A stretch of DNA of 64,000 bases from Microbacterium faecale (GCF_014640975.1 NZ_BMHO01000001.1:2614166-2678165), one strand, 5' to 3'. Shown: positions 44,648-53,881, counted from the stretch's first letter. Numbers and translations: made by a program. The notes: generated by a model not told the origin, from the letters alone.

Positions 44648-44806
44648 GGCCATAAGTCCATCGAGACTACCCGCGGCTACCTCCACCCCGACACCAGGCA
44701 CCTCACCGACGCCGCCGCACGCGCCAACGCGTTCCTCGACAGACACGAAAACCCCGAGCGCGAAAGCCCCACCACGTCCAGTCGAGCGATGGCACCTCGA
44801 CGATGA
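44648..44806 (+). pseudogene. Tyrosine integrase, C-terminal remnant 2
   Basis: The reading GHKSIETTRGYLHPDTRHL, then AAARANAFLDRHE, repeats the end of remnant 1 and remnant 3 and stops at a TGA at 44804. Only about 50 codons of the gene survive. It is followed by a shared flank, a terminator and a tRNA-Pro 3-prime-end copy. Confidence 0.8.
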
Positions 44807-44958
44807 AAGGCCGCCGATCGCGACCCAAAACGGACTGTAGGTCCCGGCCAGGTCCCGGCTCGTCACAACGGCCGAAACCGACGCGTCCCGGAAGGCATCA
44901 GTACCCGCGGTCGGGTGCTTCCATAAACCCCTCCGAAAAGGACAACAGAAACGACGAA

Positions 44959-44995
44959 GCCCAGGTGAGAAACCTGCTCTCACCTGGACTTTTCT
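44959..44995 (+). terminator. Rho-independent terminator after integrase remnant 2
   Basis: CCAGGTGAGA (44961-44970) pairs with TCTCACCTGG (44978-44987) around a seven-base loop and is followed by ACTTTTCT. It corresponds to the perfect hairpin in the right copy. Confidence 0.8.
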
Positions 44996-44998
44996 GTC

Positions 44999-45029
44999 GG
45001 GATGACAGGATTTGAACCTGCGACCCCCG
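44999..45029 (-). repeat. Attachment-site copy of tRNA-Pro 3-prime end
   Basis: On the minus strand this reads GGGGTCGCAGGTTCAAATCC then TGTCATCCCG, identical to the 3-prime part of the intact tRNA-Pro at 51299-51372. Beyond it the tRNA sequence is absent. Confidence 0.85.
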
Positions 45030-45035
45030 GCACTG

Positions 45036-45331
45036 ATCGAGACCATCTTCAACGATGGGGACGATACGCCGACGCCATAGTTTGCTGGGAGCACGTCACG
45101 GGCAGAGCCGCACCCACGCCCGCGCTCGTTGACGATAGGGTCGGACCACGCGCGACTCCTGAGTTCGTCGAATGGCTCATGGGACTCCCTCAGGGGTGGG
45201 TGACGGCTGAATCGCACAGCCTGAGGTCAAATCAGCAGGTCACAGCGCTGGGCAACGGTGTACTGGCACTACAAGCTCACGCTGCACTCGAAGCTGTGGC
45301 TTTGAGCCAGCAGACGGTCCTTCAGTGCTGA
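45036..45331 (+). pseudogene. Phage-type DNA cytosine methyltransferase, C-terminal fragment
   Basis: The reading GRYADAIVCWEHVTGRAAPT, TPEFVEWLMGLPQGWVT and QVTALGNGVLALQAHAALEA matches the last 90-100 residues of phage and integrative-element cytosine-5 methyltransferases. In those, FVEWMMGLP and ALGNGVVPQQA are the usual late motifs. All catalytic motifs are missing. It begins directly after the attachment site and is best seen as the leftover of an integrated phage or similar element. Confidence 0.65.
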
Positions 45332-45339
45332 CGAGCGCC

Positions 45340-46095
45340 CTACTTGCTCGCGATGAGTTTCTCCACCCCGTCGAGGATCATTCGCAATCCGAACTGGAAT
45401 TGCAGTTCACCGTCCACTGCGGAGTCGTACTGCGCTCCCGATGCGGCTCCAATCCGTGTTGCATTCGGGAATCGCTTCTCATCGATCAGCGCGGCGAGGA
45501 GGGGGCCTGCCGTGGTCCACCAGTCATGGTCGTCGCTTCCGGTCTTCTCAGCCGTCTCTGCCACGCCGAGGAGAACCCTGGCCGCTGCTTTGACGTGATC
45601 GAGTACGAGCGCGAGGATTTGGTCGATTTCCACGTCACTCAGCCCTATTCCGACCAACGGGGCGAGTTCTAGGTCGTACTTGGCAGTCGTGCCGGGGCCG
45701 AGTGGAGGTCTGGTTGTGTCGATCCCGAGGAGCCATGGGTGCTGTGAGAACAACTGCCAATTCTGGGCAGCAATCTCCTCTATCGCCGAGCGCCATCCGT
45801 TTGTGGCGTCCGGTCTTGTAGCCGAGTCGTAGACGCCGCCATTGACGTGATCGACCATGAGATCGATCAGTTCGCCCTTTCCGGGGACGCGCTGGTAAAG
45901 AGACATGACGCCCACGCCCACGCTGCCAGCGATCTTGCGCATCGATAGCTTGTCGATTCCGATCTCTGTCGCGACGTTGATCGCGGCCTCCACGATCGCG
46001 TCGAGGGTCAGATTCGATCTTCCTGTCTTCGGGTTGGTGCGCCAGAGCAGCGCGATGCTCTGTAGTGGGTCCCCGGTTCCTGTGCGCTCAGTCAC
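45340..46095 (-). CDS. TetR-family regulator with tetracycline-repressor-like C-terminal domain
   Basis: The 251-residue protein starts at GTG 46095, chosen because AGGAGG lies eight bases before it; an ATG at 46137 is also in frame. The helix-turn-helix reads LDAIVEAAINVATEIGIDKL then SVGVGVMSLYQRVPGKGELI, and the C-terminal part (HPWLLGID ... ) is TetR_C_1-like. It is divergent from the DrrAB-type exporter. A perfect palindrome at 46150-46170 in between is its likely operator. Confidence 0.92.
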   Translation of the reverse strand: MTERTGTGDPLQSIALLWRTNPKTGRSNLTLDAIVEAAINVATEIGIDKLSMRKIAGSVGVGVMSLYQRVPGKGELIDLMVDHVNGGVYDSATRPDATNGWRSAIEEIAAQNWQLFSQHPWLLGIDTTRPPLGPGTTAKYDLELAPLVGIGLSDVEIDQILALVLDHVKAAARVLLGVAETAEKTGSDDHDWWTTAGPLLAALIDEKRFPNATRIGAASGAQYDSAVDGELQFQFGLRMILDGVEKLIASK

Positions 46096-46149
46096 CTCGG
46101 CCACCTCCTGCGATCGGCGGGAATAGTTCTTGTCCATACTATGTTACGG

Positions 46150-46170
46150 TACACTGTACGGAACAGTGTA
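46150..46170. promoter_or_regulatory. Perfect inverted repeat between tetR and drrA-like genes, candidate operator
   Basis: TACACTGT and ACAGTGTA are perfect inverted repeats separated by ACGGA. A -10-like TATAGAT at 46169-46175 overlaps the right arm, so a bound repressor would block the rightward promoter. Confidence 0.7.
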
Positions 46171-46187
46171 TAGATAGGGGTTTGTCT

Positions 46188-47144
46188 GTGAGACCAGTGA
46201 TAGAAGCCGAGGGCGTGAGCAAGGTCTACCGGTCGCGCGACGGCGAGAGCGGCCTGCGCGAGCTGAGCCTGCATGCAAACCAAGGCGAGGTCTTGGCGCT
46301 TCTCGGACCCAACGGTGCAGGGAAGACAACGGCAGTCAAAGGGCTCTCCACGCTTGTATCCTTCGACCGAGGAACGGCACGGGTCGGTGGGCACGACGTA
46401 TCCACCGAGGCGGCTCGCGTGCGGGAACGCATTGGGCTCGTAGGGCAGTACGCCGCCGTGGACGAGCAGCTCACCGCAGGACAGAACCTTCGCTTCTTCG
46501 GGCGACTCCGAGGGCTGGGGCGTCGGGTGGCGGGACAACGCGCTGACGAGTTGATCGCGGAGTTCGGCCTGAGCGAAGCGCAGAATCGGGCCGTTAGCAG
46601 CTTCTCTGGCGGGATGCGCCGCCGGCTGGACCTCGCGACCAGCCTTGTCGTTCCGCCTCAAGTTCTCTTCGTGGACGAGCCAACAACCGGGCTCGATCCC
46701 GCAGCGCGTCAAGACCTATGGGAGTCACTGCGAGCACTGGTCCGCGGCGGCACCACGATCCTGTTGACGACCCAGTACCTCGAAGAGGCCGACCAGCTCG
46801 CTGATCGGATCGTCCTACTTGCCCGCGGCAGGGTCGCAGCGCAGGGCACTCCGAACGAACTCAAGACGCTGGTCGGACCTCCCGTCGTTCAGGCCATTTT
46901 TGAAACCGCCGACGACGCCAAAAGATCGCTGGGCGTTCTGAGTCGTATCTCCGCTGAATCGCACCTGGATGAGAACACGACCACTGTCACGTTGCCGAGC
47001 GCATCGGCGACAGTTTTGGGTGAGGTTATCGCTGAGCTGGCATCCGCTGGGATCCCACCAGCCGAAGTGACGCTCCGGAGGCCGTCGCTCGATGAGGTCT
47101 TCCTGGCACTGACCGGCGACCACGGTGACACCGAGGAGAACTGA
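46188..47144 (+). CDS. DrrA-like daunorubicin-resistance-type ABC ATPase
   Basis: The 318-residue protein has Walker A GPNGAGKTT, the signature FSGGMRRRLDLATSLV, Walker B VLFVDEPTTGLDP, TTQYLEEADQLADRI and the long C-terminal domain ending LRRPSLDEVFLALTG, typical of DrrA. It starts at GTG 46188 (the longer open frame upstream overlaps the TetR gene). It is separated from the permease gene by two bases and powers export of a drug-like compound. Confidence 0.93.
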   Translation: MRPVIEAEGVSKVYRSRDGESGLRELSLHANQGEVLALLGPNGAGKTTAVKGLSTLVSFDRGTARVGGHDVSTEAARVRERIGLVGQYAAVDEQLTAGQNLRFFGRLRGLGRRVAGQRADELIAEFGLSEAQNRAVSSFSGGMRRRLDLATSLVVPPQVLFVDEPTTGLDPAARQDLWESLRALVRGGTTILLTTQYLEEADQLADRIVLLARGRVAAQGTPNELKTLVGPPVVQAIFETADDAKRSLGVLSRISAESHLDENTTTVTLPSASATVLGEVIAELASAGIPPAEVTLRRPSLDEVFLALTGDHGDTEEN

Positions 47145-47146
47145 CG

Positions 47147-47968
47147 ATGACAACGAATTCCGCAACGATGCACACCGAAGTACCTGCTCCCAACCTCTTG
47201 TCCGCGTCGTGGATCATCGCCGGACGGACCGTAGGTTCATGGCACCGCCAGATCGGCGCAACAGCCACGGTTTGGCTCTTTCCAGTGTTCACAACCCTGC
47301 TCTTCCTCGGCTTGTTCGGCGGAGCGATCGATGTCCCAGATGGCTCGACATACGTGGACTTCTTGGTCCCCGGAATGTTGGCCGTCACCATGCTGTTCGG
47401 CCTGGAGACGACAACACTCTCCGCAGCAGCTGACGCCACCCGAGGCATCAATGATCGCCTACGTTCCTATCCCATCAGCGGCATAGCGATCGTGTTCGGC
47501 CGCGCACTTGCGGATCTGCTCAGTTCGCTCATCAGTCTGGCTTTGATGGTGGCCTTCGCGTTCGCGATTGGGTGGCGTCCCGACCTCAGCATCGATCGAG
47601 TGCTGCTGGCACTCGCGCTGCTGCTGCTGCTAAGGTTCGCTCTCCTGTGGTTCGGCATCTTCATCGGTTACGGCGCCAAGTCCGTCGAGTCAGTCGCCTA
47701 CATTCAGATCCTCACATGGCCCGTGGCCTTCCTGTCGAGCGTCTTCGTCAATCCGGCCACCATGCCCACCTGGCTCGGTGCAGTCGTCGAGTTCAATCCG
47801 ATCTCAGCAACGGCGACCGCAGTACGTCAGCTCCTCGGCGGTAGGCATTGGGAGGCGCTGAGCTTTGCAGGAGAACACGCGTTGGCCCTCGCTATCGGAT
47901 GGCCCGTGCTGCTCACCCTGGTCTACCTTCCGCTGACCGCGCGCAGGTTCCGGCGCGGAGGCAAGTGA
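47147..47968 (+). CDS. DrrB-like ABC-2-type exporter permease
   Basis: The 273-residue protein has six helices. It has the DrrB pattern DFLVPGMLAVTMLFGLETT in the second helix, GINDRLRSYPISGIAIVFGR in the loop and FVNPATMPTWLGAVVEFNPI before the last helix. It directly follows the DrrA-like ATPase and forms the pump with it. Confidence 0.93.
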   Translation: MTTNSATMHTEVPAPNLLSASWIIAGRTVGSWHRQIGATATVWLFPVFTTLLFLGLFGGAIDVPDGSTYVDFLVPGMLAVTMLFGLETTTLSAAADATRGINDRLRSYPISGIAIVFGRALADLLSSLISLALMVAFAFAIGWRPDLSIDRVLLALALLLLLRFALLWFGIFIGYGAKSVESVAYIQILTWPVAFLSSVFVNPATMPTWLGAVVEFNPISATATAVRQLLGGRHWEALSFAGEHALALAIGWPVLLTLVYLPLTARRFRRGGK

Positions 47969-47999
47969 AGGACCTCCTTCGGCTGTGAAGCGCATAGCC

Positions 48000-48045
48000 A
48001 CCCTCCCGCCGCCGGAGTTCGGCGTATTCGCTGGACTCCGGCGCA
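48000..48045 (+). terminator. Possible stem-loop after the DrrAB pair
   Basis: CGCCGGAGT and GACTCCGGCG lie about 15 bases apart as a near-perfect inverted repeat after the DrrB stop. No T-run follows, so termination is uncertain. The 275 bases between DrrB and the helicase gene hold no other feature that I can see. Confidence 0.35.
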
Positions 48046-48243
48046 CGGTGACATGCGAAACAGCAGATCGAGCTTCCGAGAACGTTGAGGAGGGCGACAT
48101 AAGACCCGCCGACGCGCACGTTCGGGGAGCATATTCAGGCGATGACAGCGATAGTTCGAGGCCATGTTTTGACGCAAAGATCAACGTTGTCTTTGCCGAT
48201 TTGAGTCTTCATAGTGGACGTCGGTCAAGGGAAGACGAGGGGT

Positions 48244-50325
48244 ATGAGCAACCAGTTTGATAAGGCAGGACAGGTCGACGAAGAGCAGCATTTGGTGGGG
48301 GTGATGTATGCGCGGCTCGATGAAGAAGTGGCTGTGAAGCTCGCCACGCGGGAGCGCGTGCTGGCCCGGCCGATCGAGGACCCGAGCGACCGATATGCAA
48401 AGGACATCGAGACCGCGCATCTGAACGAGGGAATCGGTCGGTTGCGGTCGGCGGAGCATTCTTTGTGCTTCGGACGTATCGATTCCACCGAAGGTGACGC
48501 TTTTCATATTGGCCGGGTGAGTTTGCGCACCGACGACGGAAACCTCCTGCTGATTGATTGGCGGGCAGAGGCCGCCCGCCCGTTCTATTCGGCGACGATG
48601 GCCGCTCCGATGGGGGTGCGCCGCCGCCGACATCTGCGTCTCGACGGGCGTCGAGTGATTGATGTCAATGACGAGATCCTTGACGGCACTTCCCCAAGAG
48701 AGGGAGACCTCGTCGGCGACAGCCCCCTGGTGGCTGCCCTGAGCGCTGCCCGAACGGGAAAGATGCACGAGGCCGCCGCGACGCTGCAGACCGAGCAGGA
48801 CGAGATCGTCCGCTCCGATCATCGGGGAATCATGGTCGTCGACGGCGGACCCGGTACCGGTAAGACGATTGTGGCGCTGCACCGCGCCGCTTACGTCCTG
48901 TACGCATTCGAGTCCATCGCTGAGCGCGGCGTGCTGGTCTTCGGACCGAACCAGCGGTTCCTCACCTACATCTCCGACGTGCTGCCCTCCCTCGGCGAGA
49001 ACGACGTGCAACTGGCGACGATGCCCGACCTCGTCGGCGCACAAGCCACACGAAGCGAACCGGACGCAGTGGCACGCATCAAGGGCCGCGCCCTCATCGC
49101 CGAGGGCCTCGCCCGCTGGGTGCAGCGCCATCAGCCGCACGGTGTGGCGCTGGAGCTGAAAACCTCACACGACACGGTCGTCCTCGACGCATCGATTGTC
49201 GATGCCGCTCGCAGACAGGCGTTGCAGGGCGATACCGGTCACAACCGTGGCCGTGAACTCTTCATCGAGTACATCGTCGATGATCTCGTAAACGAACTCG
49301 AACACCGCACCACCAAGGAACTCGACGACTTCGAGGAAGAGATCGAGACCCTGCTGGGTACCAACCTCGACCGATACGGCCCCCGAGATCACCACAACAC
49401 CACGGAAGCATCCGACGGACTCGACATCGACTGGGACAGCATCCGCGACGACCTCCTCGACGACCCCGCCATCGACCAGGCAGTCACCCGCGTCTGGCCC
49501 CGCCTCGACGCCGTCGATGCGGTCCGCCGTTTCCTGAACGACCACGACACGCTCACGGCCGTCCTTCCCGACGTCTCTGAGGACGAGGTGGCGCTGATGA
49601 CGTCAGGCACGGTGGGTGGGTGGAGTCACGCTGACCTCGCGCTCCTCGATGAAGCACACGCCCTGATCGACGGCGTCCCGGAGAGCATCTACGGGCACAT
49701 CGTGGTCGATGAGGCGCAGCAGCTCTCTGAGATGCAGTGGCGCATGCTGATGCGTCGCTGCCCCGGCAAGTCCATGACGATTGTCGGAGACCTCGCCCAA
49801 GCAGGGCCCACGACGACCATCAGGTTCTGGGATGACGCACTGGCCCCGTTCGTGCGAGACCGGTTCATTCATCGCCGCCTCACCATCAACTACCGCACCA
49901 CCGCTGAGATCCTCGAATCCACCCGGCCACTGCTCGCTCAGATCGCGCCCGACCAGGAACTCTCCGAATCCATCCGGCACGGCGAACAACCACGCACCCT
50001 CACTACGAGCGAAGAGCACCTCACCAGCCAGGTGGCGGACCTGATCGGTGAACTCGCGCGGGATCATCCGCACGAGCTGATCGGCGTCGTTGCGACCACC
50101 GAACGCGCCCTCACACTGGAGAGCGTCGAGCGGGCCAGCACGGCCACGATCGTTCCCGCGCCAGACGCACGCGGTCTGGAGTTCGACACCGTCGTCATCA
50201 TCGACCCCACCGGGATCGAGGCCGCGAGCGAAGCAGGCATGCGCGACCTCTACGTCGCCCAAACCCGAGCAACCAAACACCTCGCAAGCGTCCTCCTCGA
50301 CGGAACCAGGAATGAGGCGGTGTGA
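48244..50325 (+). CDS. HelD/HelR-like RNA polymerase-associated superfamily-1 ATPase
   Basis: The 693-residue protein has an N-terminal coiled-coil-like region (EEQHLVGVMYARLDEEVAVK), then Walker A VDGGPGTGKTIVALHRAAYV and a long acidic insert (LDDFEEEIETLLG). It also has Walker B VVDEAQQLSEMQWRM, GDLAQ, NYRTTAEI and a late YVAQTRATKHL. That order is the UvrD-like HelD family, whose actinobacterial members dislodge stalled or rifamycin-bound RNA polymerase. The ATG at 48244 follows GAGGGG closely. It lies in a module with a drug exporter, consistent with antibiotic resistance. Confidence 0.88.
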   Translation: MSNQFDKAGQVDEEQHLVGVMYARLDEEVAVKLATRERVLARPIEDPSDRYAKDIETAHLNEGIGRLRSAEHSLCFGRIDSTEGDAFHIGRVSLRTDDGNLLLIDWRAEAARPFYSATMAAPMGVRRRRHLRLDGRRVIDVNDEILDGTSPREGDLVGDSPLVAALSAARTGKMHEAAATLQTEQDEIVRSDHRGIMVVDGGPGTGKTIVALHRAAYVLYAFESIAERGVLVFGPNQRFLTYISDVLPSLGENDVQLATMPDLVGAQATRSEPDAVARIKGRALIAEGLARWVQRHQPHGVALELKTSHDTVVLDASIVDAARRQALQGDTGHNRGRELFIEYIVDDLVNELEHRTTKELDDFEEEIETLLGTNLDRYGPRDHHNTTEASDGLDIDWDSIRDDLLDDPAIDQAVTRVWPRLDAVDAVRRFLNDHDTLTAVLPDVSEDEVALMTSGTVGGWSHADLALLDEAHALIDGVPESIYGHIVVDEAQQLSEMQWRMLMRRCPGKSMTIVGDLAQAGPTTTIRFWDDALAPFVRDRFIHRRLTINYRTTAEILESTRPLLAQIAPDQELSESIRHGEQPRTLTTSEEHLTSQVADLIGELARDHPHELIGVVATTERALTLESVERASTATIVPAPDARGLEFDTVVIIDPTGIEAASEAGMRDLYVAQTRATKHLASVLLDGTRNEAV

Positions 50326-50469
50326 GCCGGGACCGAGAAAAGCCGTCCTGGGAGGTAGCTGCCACTTTCCAGGACAGCTTCGACGGGACGAGAATCATCG
50401 CCCGCCGCTGGCCGAGATCGCAATGAGACTCGGTCGTGACTCAAGCAACGACGAAGGAGACACCCCCTC

Positions 50470-50885
50470 GCAATGAGGACTACTCGCCGATCACTGCGAG
50501 GACACGTTCGCTCCATAGAGCGAAACCGCCTCACGCCTTTGATTGCGCACAGCTCGCGGTGTTGCGTTCAGGGGCCGCGATCCTGTTCGGCGAGTTCGGC
50601 CACCGTTACCTCAATCGCGGCGACGCTGTGCTGATCACGCCCTTTCACCTTGGTTGGCGTCGAGCCGGAGCCATGGGTCACAATGACCACGCTCTATGTC
50701 GACAACGATTATCTGATTGACCAGGTTTTCTGGCAGTACGCCACTGTGTTCTCTGACCGCCTCGACACCCAGAGATTCCTCGATGCCCGAACCCCGGACC
50801 CTGCCCGCGTGATCCGCCTGGGTGAGGAGAAGGTCGGTCTGCTGATGCCCTGGCTCGATGAACTCGCAATCCTCAGCACAAACGG
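50470..50885 (+). pseudogene. AraC-type regulator ligand-domain fragment, copy 2
   Basis: One frame gives TARTRSLHRAKPPHAFDCAQ and RSGAAILFGEFGHRYLNRGD. A one-base insertion near 50650 then shifts the frame and it continues GVEPEPWVTMTTLYVDNDYL, VFWQYATVFSDRLDTQRFLD and VGLLMPWLDELAILST. No DNA-binding domain follows: the sequence changes directly into integrase remnant 3. A more decayed copy is at 11190-11660. Confidence 0.6.
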
Positions 50886-50944
50886 GCACCGGCGCGACCT
50901 GGATGGGCCGACGCAGGCATCCCCCTGCACGTGCCGCAATGCAT

Positions 50945-51372
<428 letters not shown>

Positions 51373-51409
51373 TTGTTCTATTTTCGAGCCGTACCGAGTC
51401 GTTACCGCA

Positions 51410-51453
51410 CTTGACCCCCAGTCAAGTGCGCTACCAAACTGCGCCACAGCCCG
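51410..51453 (-). pseudogene. Orphan 5-prime half of a second tRNA-Pro
   Basis: The minus strand reads CGGGCTGTGGCGCAGTTTGG, TAGCGCACTTGACTGGGGGT, CAAG and then leaves the tRNA pattern. Acceptor 5-prime strand, D-arm and anticodon arm are present; variable loop and T-arm are absent. Its acceptor CGGGCTG pairs at six of seven positions with the displaced 3-prime half at 32371-32403. Confidence 0.75.
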
Positions 51454-51540
51454 TTGTTCAGTTGTCGTCGCCGCGCAGGCAACTCCGAAAGTCTACCCGA
51501 GGTCACAAAGCGCGGCGAATCGCTCGCGGGGCCGGGCGCG

Positions 51541-51954
51541 TCAGTTCGCGCGCCGCAGCCGGACGACTGGGATGACGCGATCCGTGCCGCGCTGATACTG
51601 CGCGAACCCGTCACTCATCGCTTCAAAACGCGCCCACGCCGAATCGCGCTCATCGCCCTGCAGAACGTCAGCTCGGACGGCGACCGCTCCCTCGTCGGGA
51701 TCCTCGATGGACACGTCAGGGTGTGCGACGAGATTGTGGAACCAAGCTGGGTTCGTCGGCGCACCGCCCTTCGAGGCGGCGAGGAACCATTCCCCGTCAG
51801 CGGGACGGACTGCGGCCAGCGGCGTCACCCGCTCGGCGCCGGTCCTCGCACCGACGTGGTGCAGCAGCACGAGGCTGCGACCGAAACCCATGGTCTGAAC
51901 GGTGCCGCCGTTGGCGCGAAACTCGTCGATGATCTTCTGGTTCCAATCGGCCAT
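51541..51954 (-). CDS. Deazaflavin (F420)-dependent nitroreductase-family protein
   Basis: The 137-residue protein has the DDN-family pattern LVLLHHVGARTGAERVTPLA and ASKGGAPTNPAWFHNLVAHP, a split beta-barrel that binds F420 or FMN. Members reduce enones, quinones or nitro compounds. It is the first ordinary chromosomal gene right of the tRNA-Pro island. Confidence 0.9.
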   Translation of the reverse strand: MADWNQKIIDEFRANGGTVQTMGFGRSLVLLHHVGARTGAERVTPLAAVRPADGEWFLAASKGGAPTNPAWFHNLVAHPDVSIEDPDEGAVAVRADVLQGDERDSAWARFEAMSDGFAQYQRGTDRVIPVVRLRRAN

Positions 51955-52018
51955 TTCTCGATCATGACATGATGCCGGACGTCTAGCGCGAAAGATCGAT
52001 GATTCCTAGGCTGTCCTC

Positions 52019-52597
52019 ATGTCGACGATGACGACAACGCCCATCTCGCCCGATCTCTGGGACGACGTCCAGCAGATCTTCGCGGGCGGAGGTGATGGGC
52101 CCGAGTGCCAGTGCATCTGGCCGATGCTGCGAAATGCCGACGCCTCCCGCACCACGCCGAACGAGCGTCGCGAGATGTTCCGCGCGGAACTCGGATCCAC
52201 GCCCGCGCCCGGCATTCTGCTCTACGTCGACGGCGATCCCGCCGGGTGGGTGCGGGTCGGGCCGCGCCCCACGCAGCAGCGCGTCGTCCACATGCGCGGC
52301 ATCGCCGAAGCCAGCGGCCTGCCGCTCGACGATGCCTCGGTATGGGCAATCACATGCTTCTCCGTGCCGCGTGGTCACCGCGGCGAAGGGATCATGGCCC
52401 ATCTCCTCGCCGCCGCCGTCGACCATGCCCGTGCGCACGGCGCCCGCGTCATCGAGGCGTATCCGCGGGATCCATCGCAGAAGCGAACCGGATCGAACGA
52501 GCTGTTCGTCGGATCCCTCACGACGTTCACGCGGGCCGGGTTCGACATCATCGCGCCGCTCGGTTCAACGAAACAGGTCGTCCAGCTGAAGCTCTGA
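52019..52597 (+). CDS. GNAT-family N-acetyltransferase
   Basis: The 192-residue protein has the acetyl-CoA motif VPRGHRGEGIMAHLLAAAVD (Q/RxxGxG/A) at about residues 118-137 after a beta-rich half, and a final strand ending LGSTKQVVQLKL. The acceptor substrate cannot be inferred. It is read divergently from the F420-type protein. Confidence 0.87.
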   Translation: MSTMTTTPISPDLWDDVQQIFAGGGDGPECQCIWPMLRNADASRTTPNERREMFRAELGSTPAPGILLYVDGDPAGWVRVGPRPTQQRVVHMRGIAEASGLPLDDASVWAITCFSVPRGHRGEGIMAHLLAAAVDHARAHGARVIEAYPRDPSQKRTGSNELFVGSLTTFTRAGFDIIAPLGSTKQVVQLKL

Positions 52598-52611
52598 GGG
52601 ACAATGGATCC

Positions 52612-52998
52612 ATGTCCAATCCGACCACCGCTCGCGTCGACGTGTGGCTCTGGGCGGTGCGCGTGTACAAGACGCGTTCGGCAGCCACGACGGCGATCCG
52701 CGGTGGCCACGTGCGCGTCAACGGCGACCCGGTGAAGGCCTCATACAACGTCAAGATCGGCGATGAAGTTCGCGTGCGAATCCAGGGCTTCGACCGCATC
52801 TTGGGCGTCGAGCGGATCCTGTTGAAGCGCGTGGGCGCCCCGCTCGCCGCAGAGGCCTACGAGGATCGCACTCCTCCCCCGCCGCCGCGCGAGTTCGTCG
52901 CCCCGATCGTTCATCGCGACCGCGGCACGGGACGACCGACCAAGCGTGAACGACGCAAAATCGACCGGCTCACGGGCCGCGACTCACGAAGCCGCTGA
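52612..52998 (+). CDS. S4-domain RNA-binding protein (Hsp15/RqcP-like)
   Basis: The 128-residue protein has an S4 domain at residues 8-70 (ARVDVWLWAVRVYKTRSAAT, GGHVRVNGDPVKASYNVKIG) and a basic Pro/Arg-rich tail. That arrangement matches Hsp15/RqcP-type ribosome-associated proteins, which bind stalled 50S subunits. It starts 15 bases after the acetyltransferase gene. Confidence 0.88.
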   Translation: MSNPTTARVDVWLWAVRVYKTRSAATTAIRGGHVRVNGDPVKASYNVKIGDEVRVRIQGFDRILGVERILLKRVGAPLAAEAYEDRTPPPPPREFVAPIVHRDRGTGRPTKRERRKIDRLTGRDSRSR

Positions 52999-53002
52999 CG
53001 CC

Positions 53003-53881
53003 CTACGCGGGTAGACGATCGCGCAGCCAGCGTGCACCGTGCACGCGGGCGCCGGCGTCTTCTAGCCGTTCGCGGAGCTCACGGTCGCTCGTGATGGCCG
53101 TGACGCGCATCCCCGAGCGCACCATGGCGTCGGCGCGCTCGACGATCTCGTCGTCACCGGATCCGTCAGCGCGGAACACCGCGAGCGCACCGGCGTCGAT
53201 GCCGCGCGCCTCGCCCTCGACCACAGCGGCGACGACCGGCTGCCAGTGATGGAGTCCGAGCTCGAGATCCTCGGCGGCGAAACCTCGTACCGCCAGCGCG
53301 GTCAACCGCCCGAGCAGGCGCTCTGTCGCCCCCGTTCGGTCTTTCCACCAGCCATCCGGCACCGAACCGACGACGTTCGCGGCGTCCACGAGCACGACCG
53401 GGTGCTCCTCAAGCGCGGCCCGCAACACGGGCCACGCGGCACCGAACGCGGGATGAAGCTCATACTGCGCGACCTCGTCGACCGGTACCCAGCGCAGCTC
53501 GACCGATTCCGGATCCGTGACCTTCGGTTCGAACGGATCCGCGACGTCCGCGATGACCGTCGTGTAGCGCCAGATGCCAACGTCGAAAACGTGCTCGGCG
53601 CGCGGAACGACCGCGCCTTCCGGCACGCCGGCCTCCTCCTGAGCCTCGCGGATCGCGCCGGCGACAGGTGTCTCGTGCTCGTCGCTCAGCGCGCCGCCCG
53701 GCAACGCCCACGTGCCACCGAAGTGGCTCCACTCGACGCGGTGCTGCAGCAGCACGCCTCGCCGAGAATCGTATGCAAGAAGCCCCGCCGCACCATACAG
53801 ACCCCAGTACCTGGCGCCCTCGTCGCTCTCCACCCACGCATCCCCGGGGTGCTGAGCGCGGCGCGGCGGGAGACTGGTCAT
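53003..53881 (-). CDS. Nudix hydrolase with C-terminal NYN/PIN-like domain
   Basis: Residues 20-155 form a Nudix domain (WALPGGALSDEHETPVAGAI, then REAQEEAGV; the loop is one residue longer than the standard box). Residues 160-292 begin VVLVDAANVVGSVPDGWWKD and contain DDEIVERADAM and VTAITSDRELRERLEDAGA. These have the spacing of the acidic strands of NYN/PIN-type ribonucleases (YacP-like). The protein could clean nucleotides and act on RNA. The second assignment is by eye and less certain. Confidence 0.8.
   Translation of the reverse strand: MTSLPPRRAQHPGDAWVESDEGARYWGLYGAAGLLAYDSRRGVLLQHRVEWSHFGGTWALPGGALSDEHETPVAGAIREAQEEAGVPEGAVVPRAEHVFDVGIWRYTTVIADVADPFEPKVTDPESVELRWVPVDEVAQYELHPAFGAAWPVLRAALEEHPVVLVDAANVVGSVPDGWWKDRTGATERLLGRLTALAVRGFAAEDLELGLHHWQPVVAAVVEGEARGIDAGALAVFRADGSGDDEIVERADAMVRSGMRVTAITSDRELRERLEDAGARVHGARWLRDRLPA

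Larger units (their letters stand above)
44648..45029 (+). repeat. Direct repeat, left copy (integrase end, terminator, attachment site)
   Basis: About 380 bases here match 50945-51329 at roughly nine positions in ten. They cover the integrase end, a non-coding flank, a terminator and the tRNA-Pro 3-prime end. The pair brackets the methyltransferase fragment and the TetR-DrrAB-HelD module. Confidence 0.85.

Noticed and set aside
44374-44661. 95-codon minus-strand frame as a full gene
   Set aside because: Its start lies inside an integrase remnant and only the end of a protein seems to be present; it is recorded as an uncertain stretch.
47969-48243. Rifamycin-associated element upstream of the HelD-like gene
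   Set aside because: No sequence close to the known GGGGCTTGC...GCAAG palindrome was found by eye in this gap.
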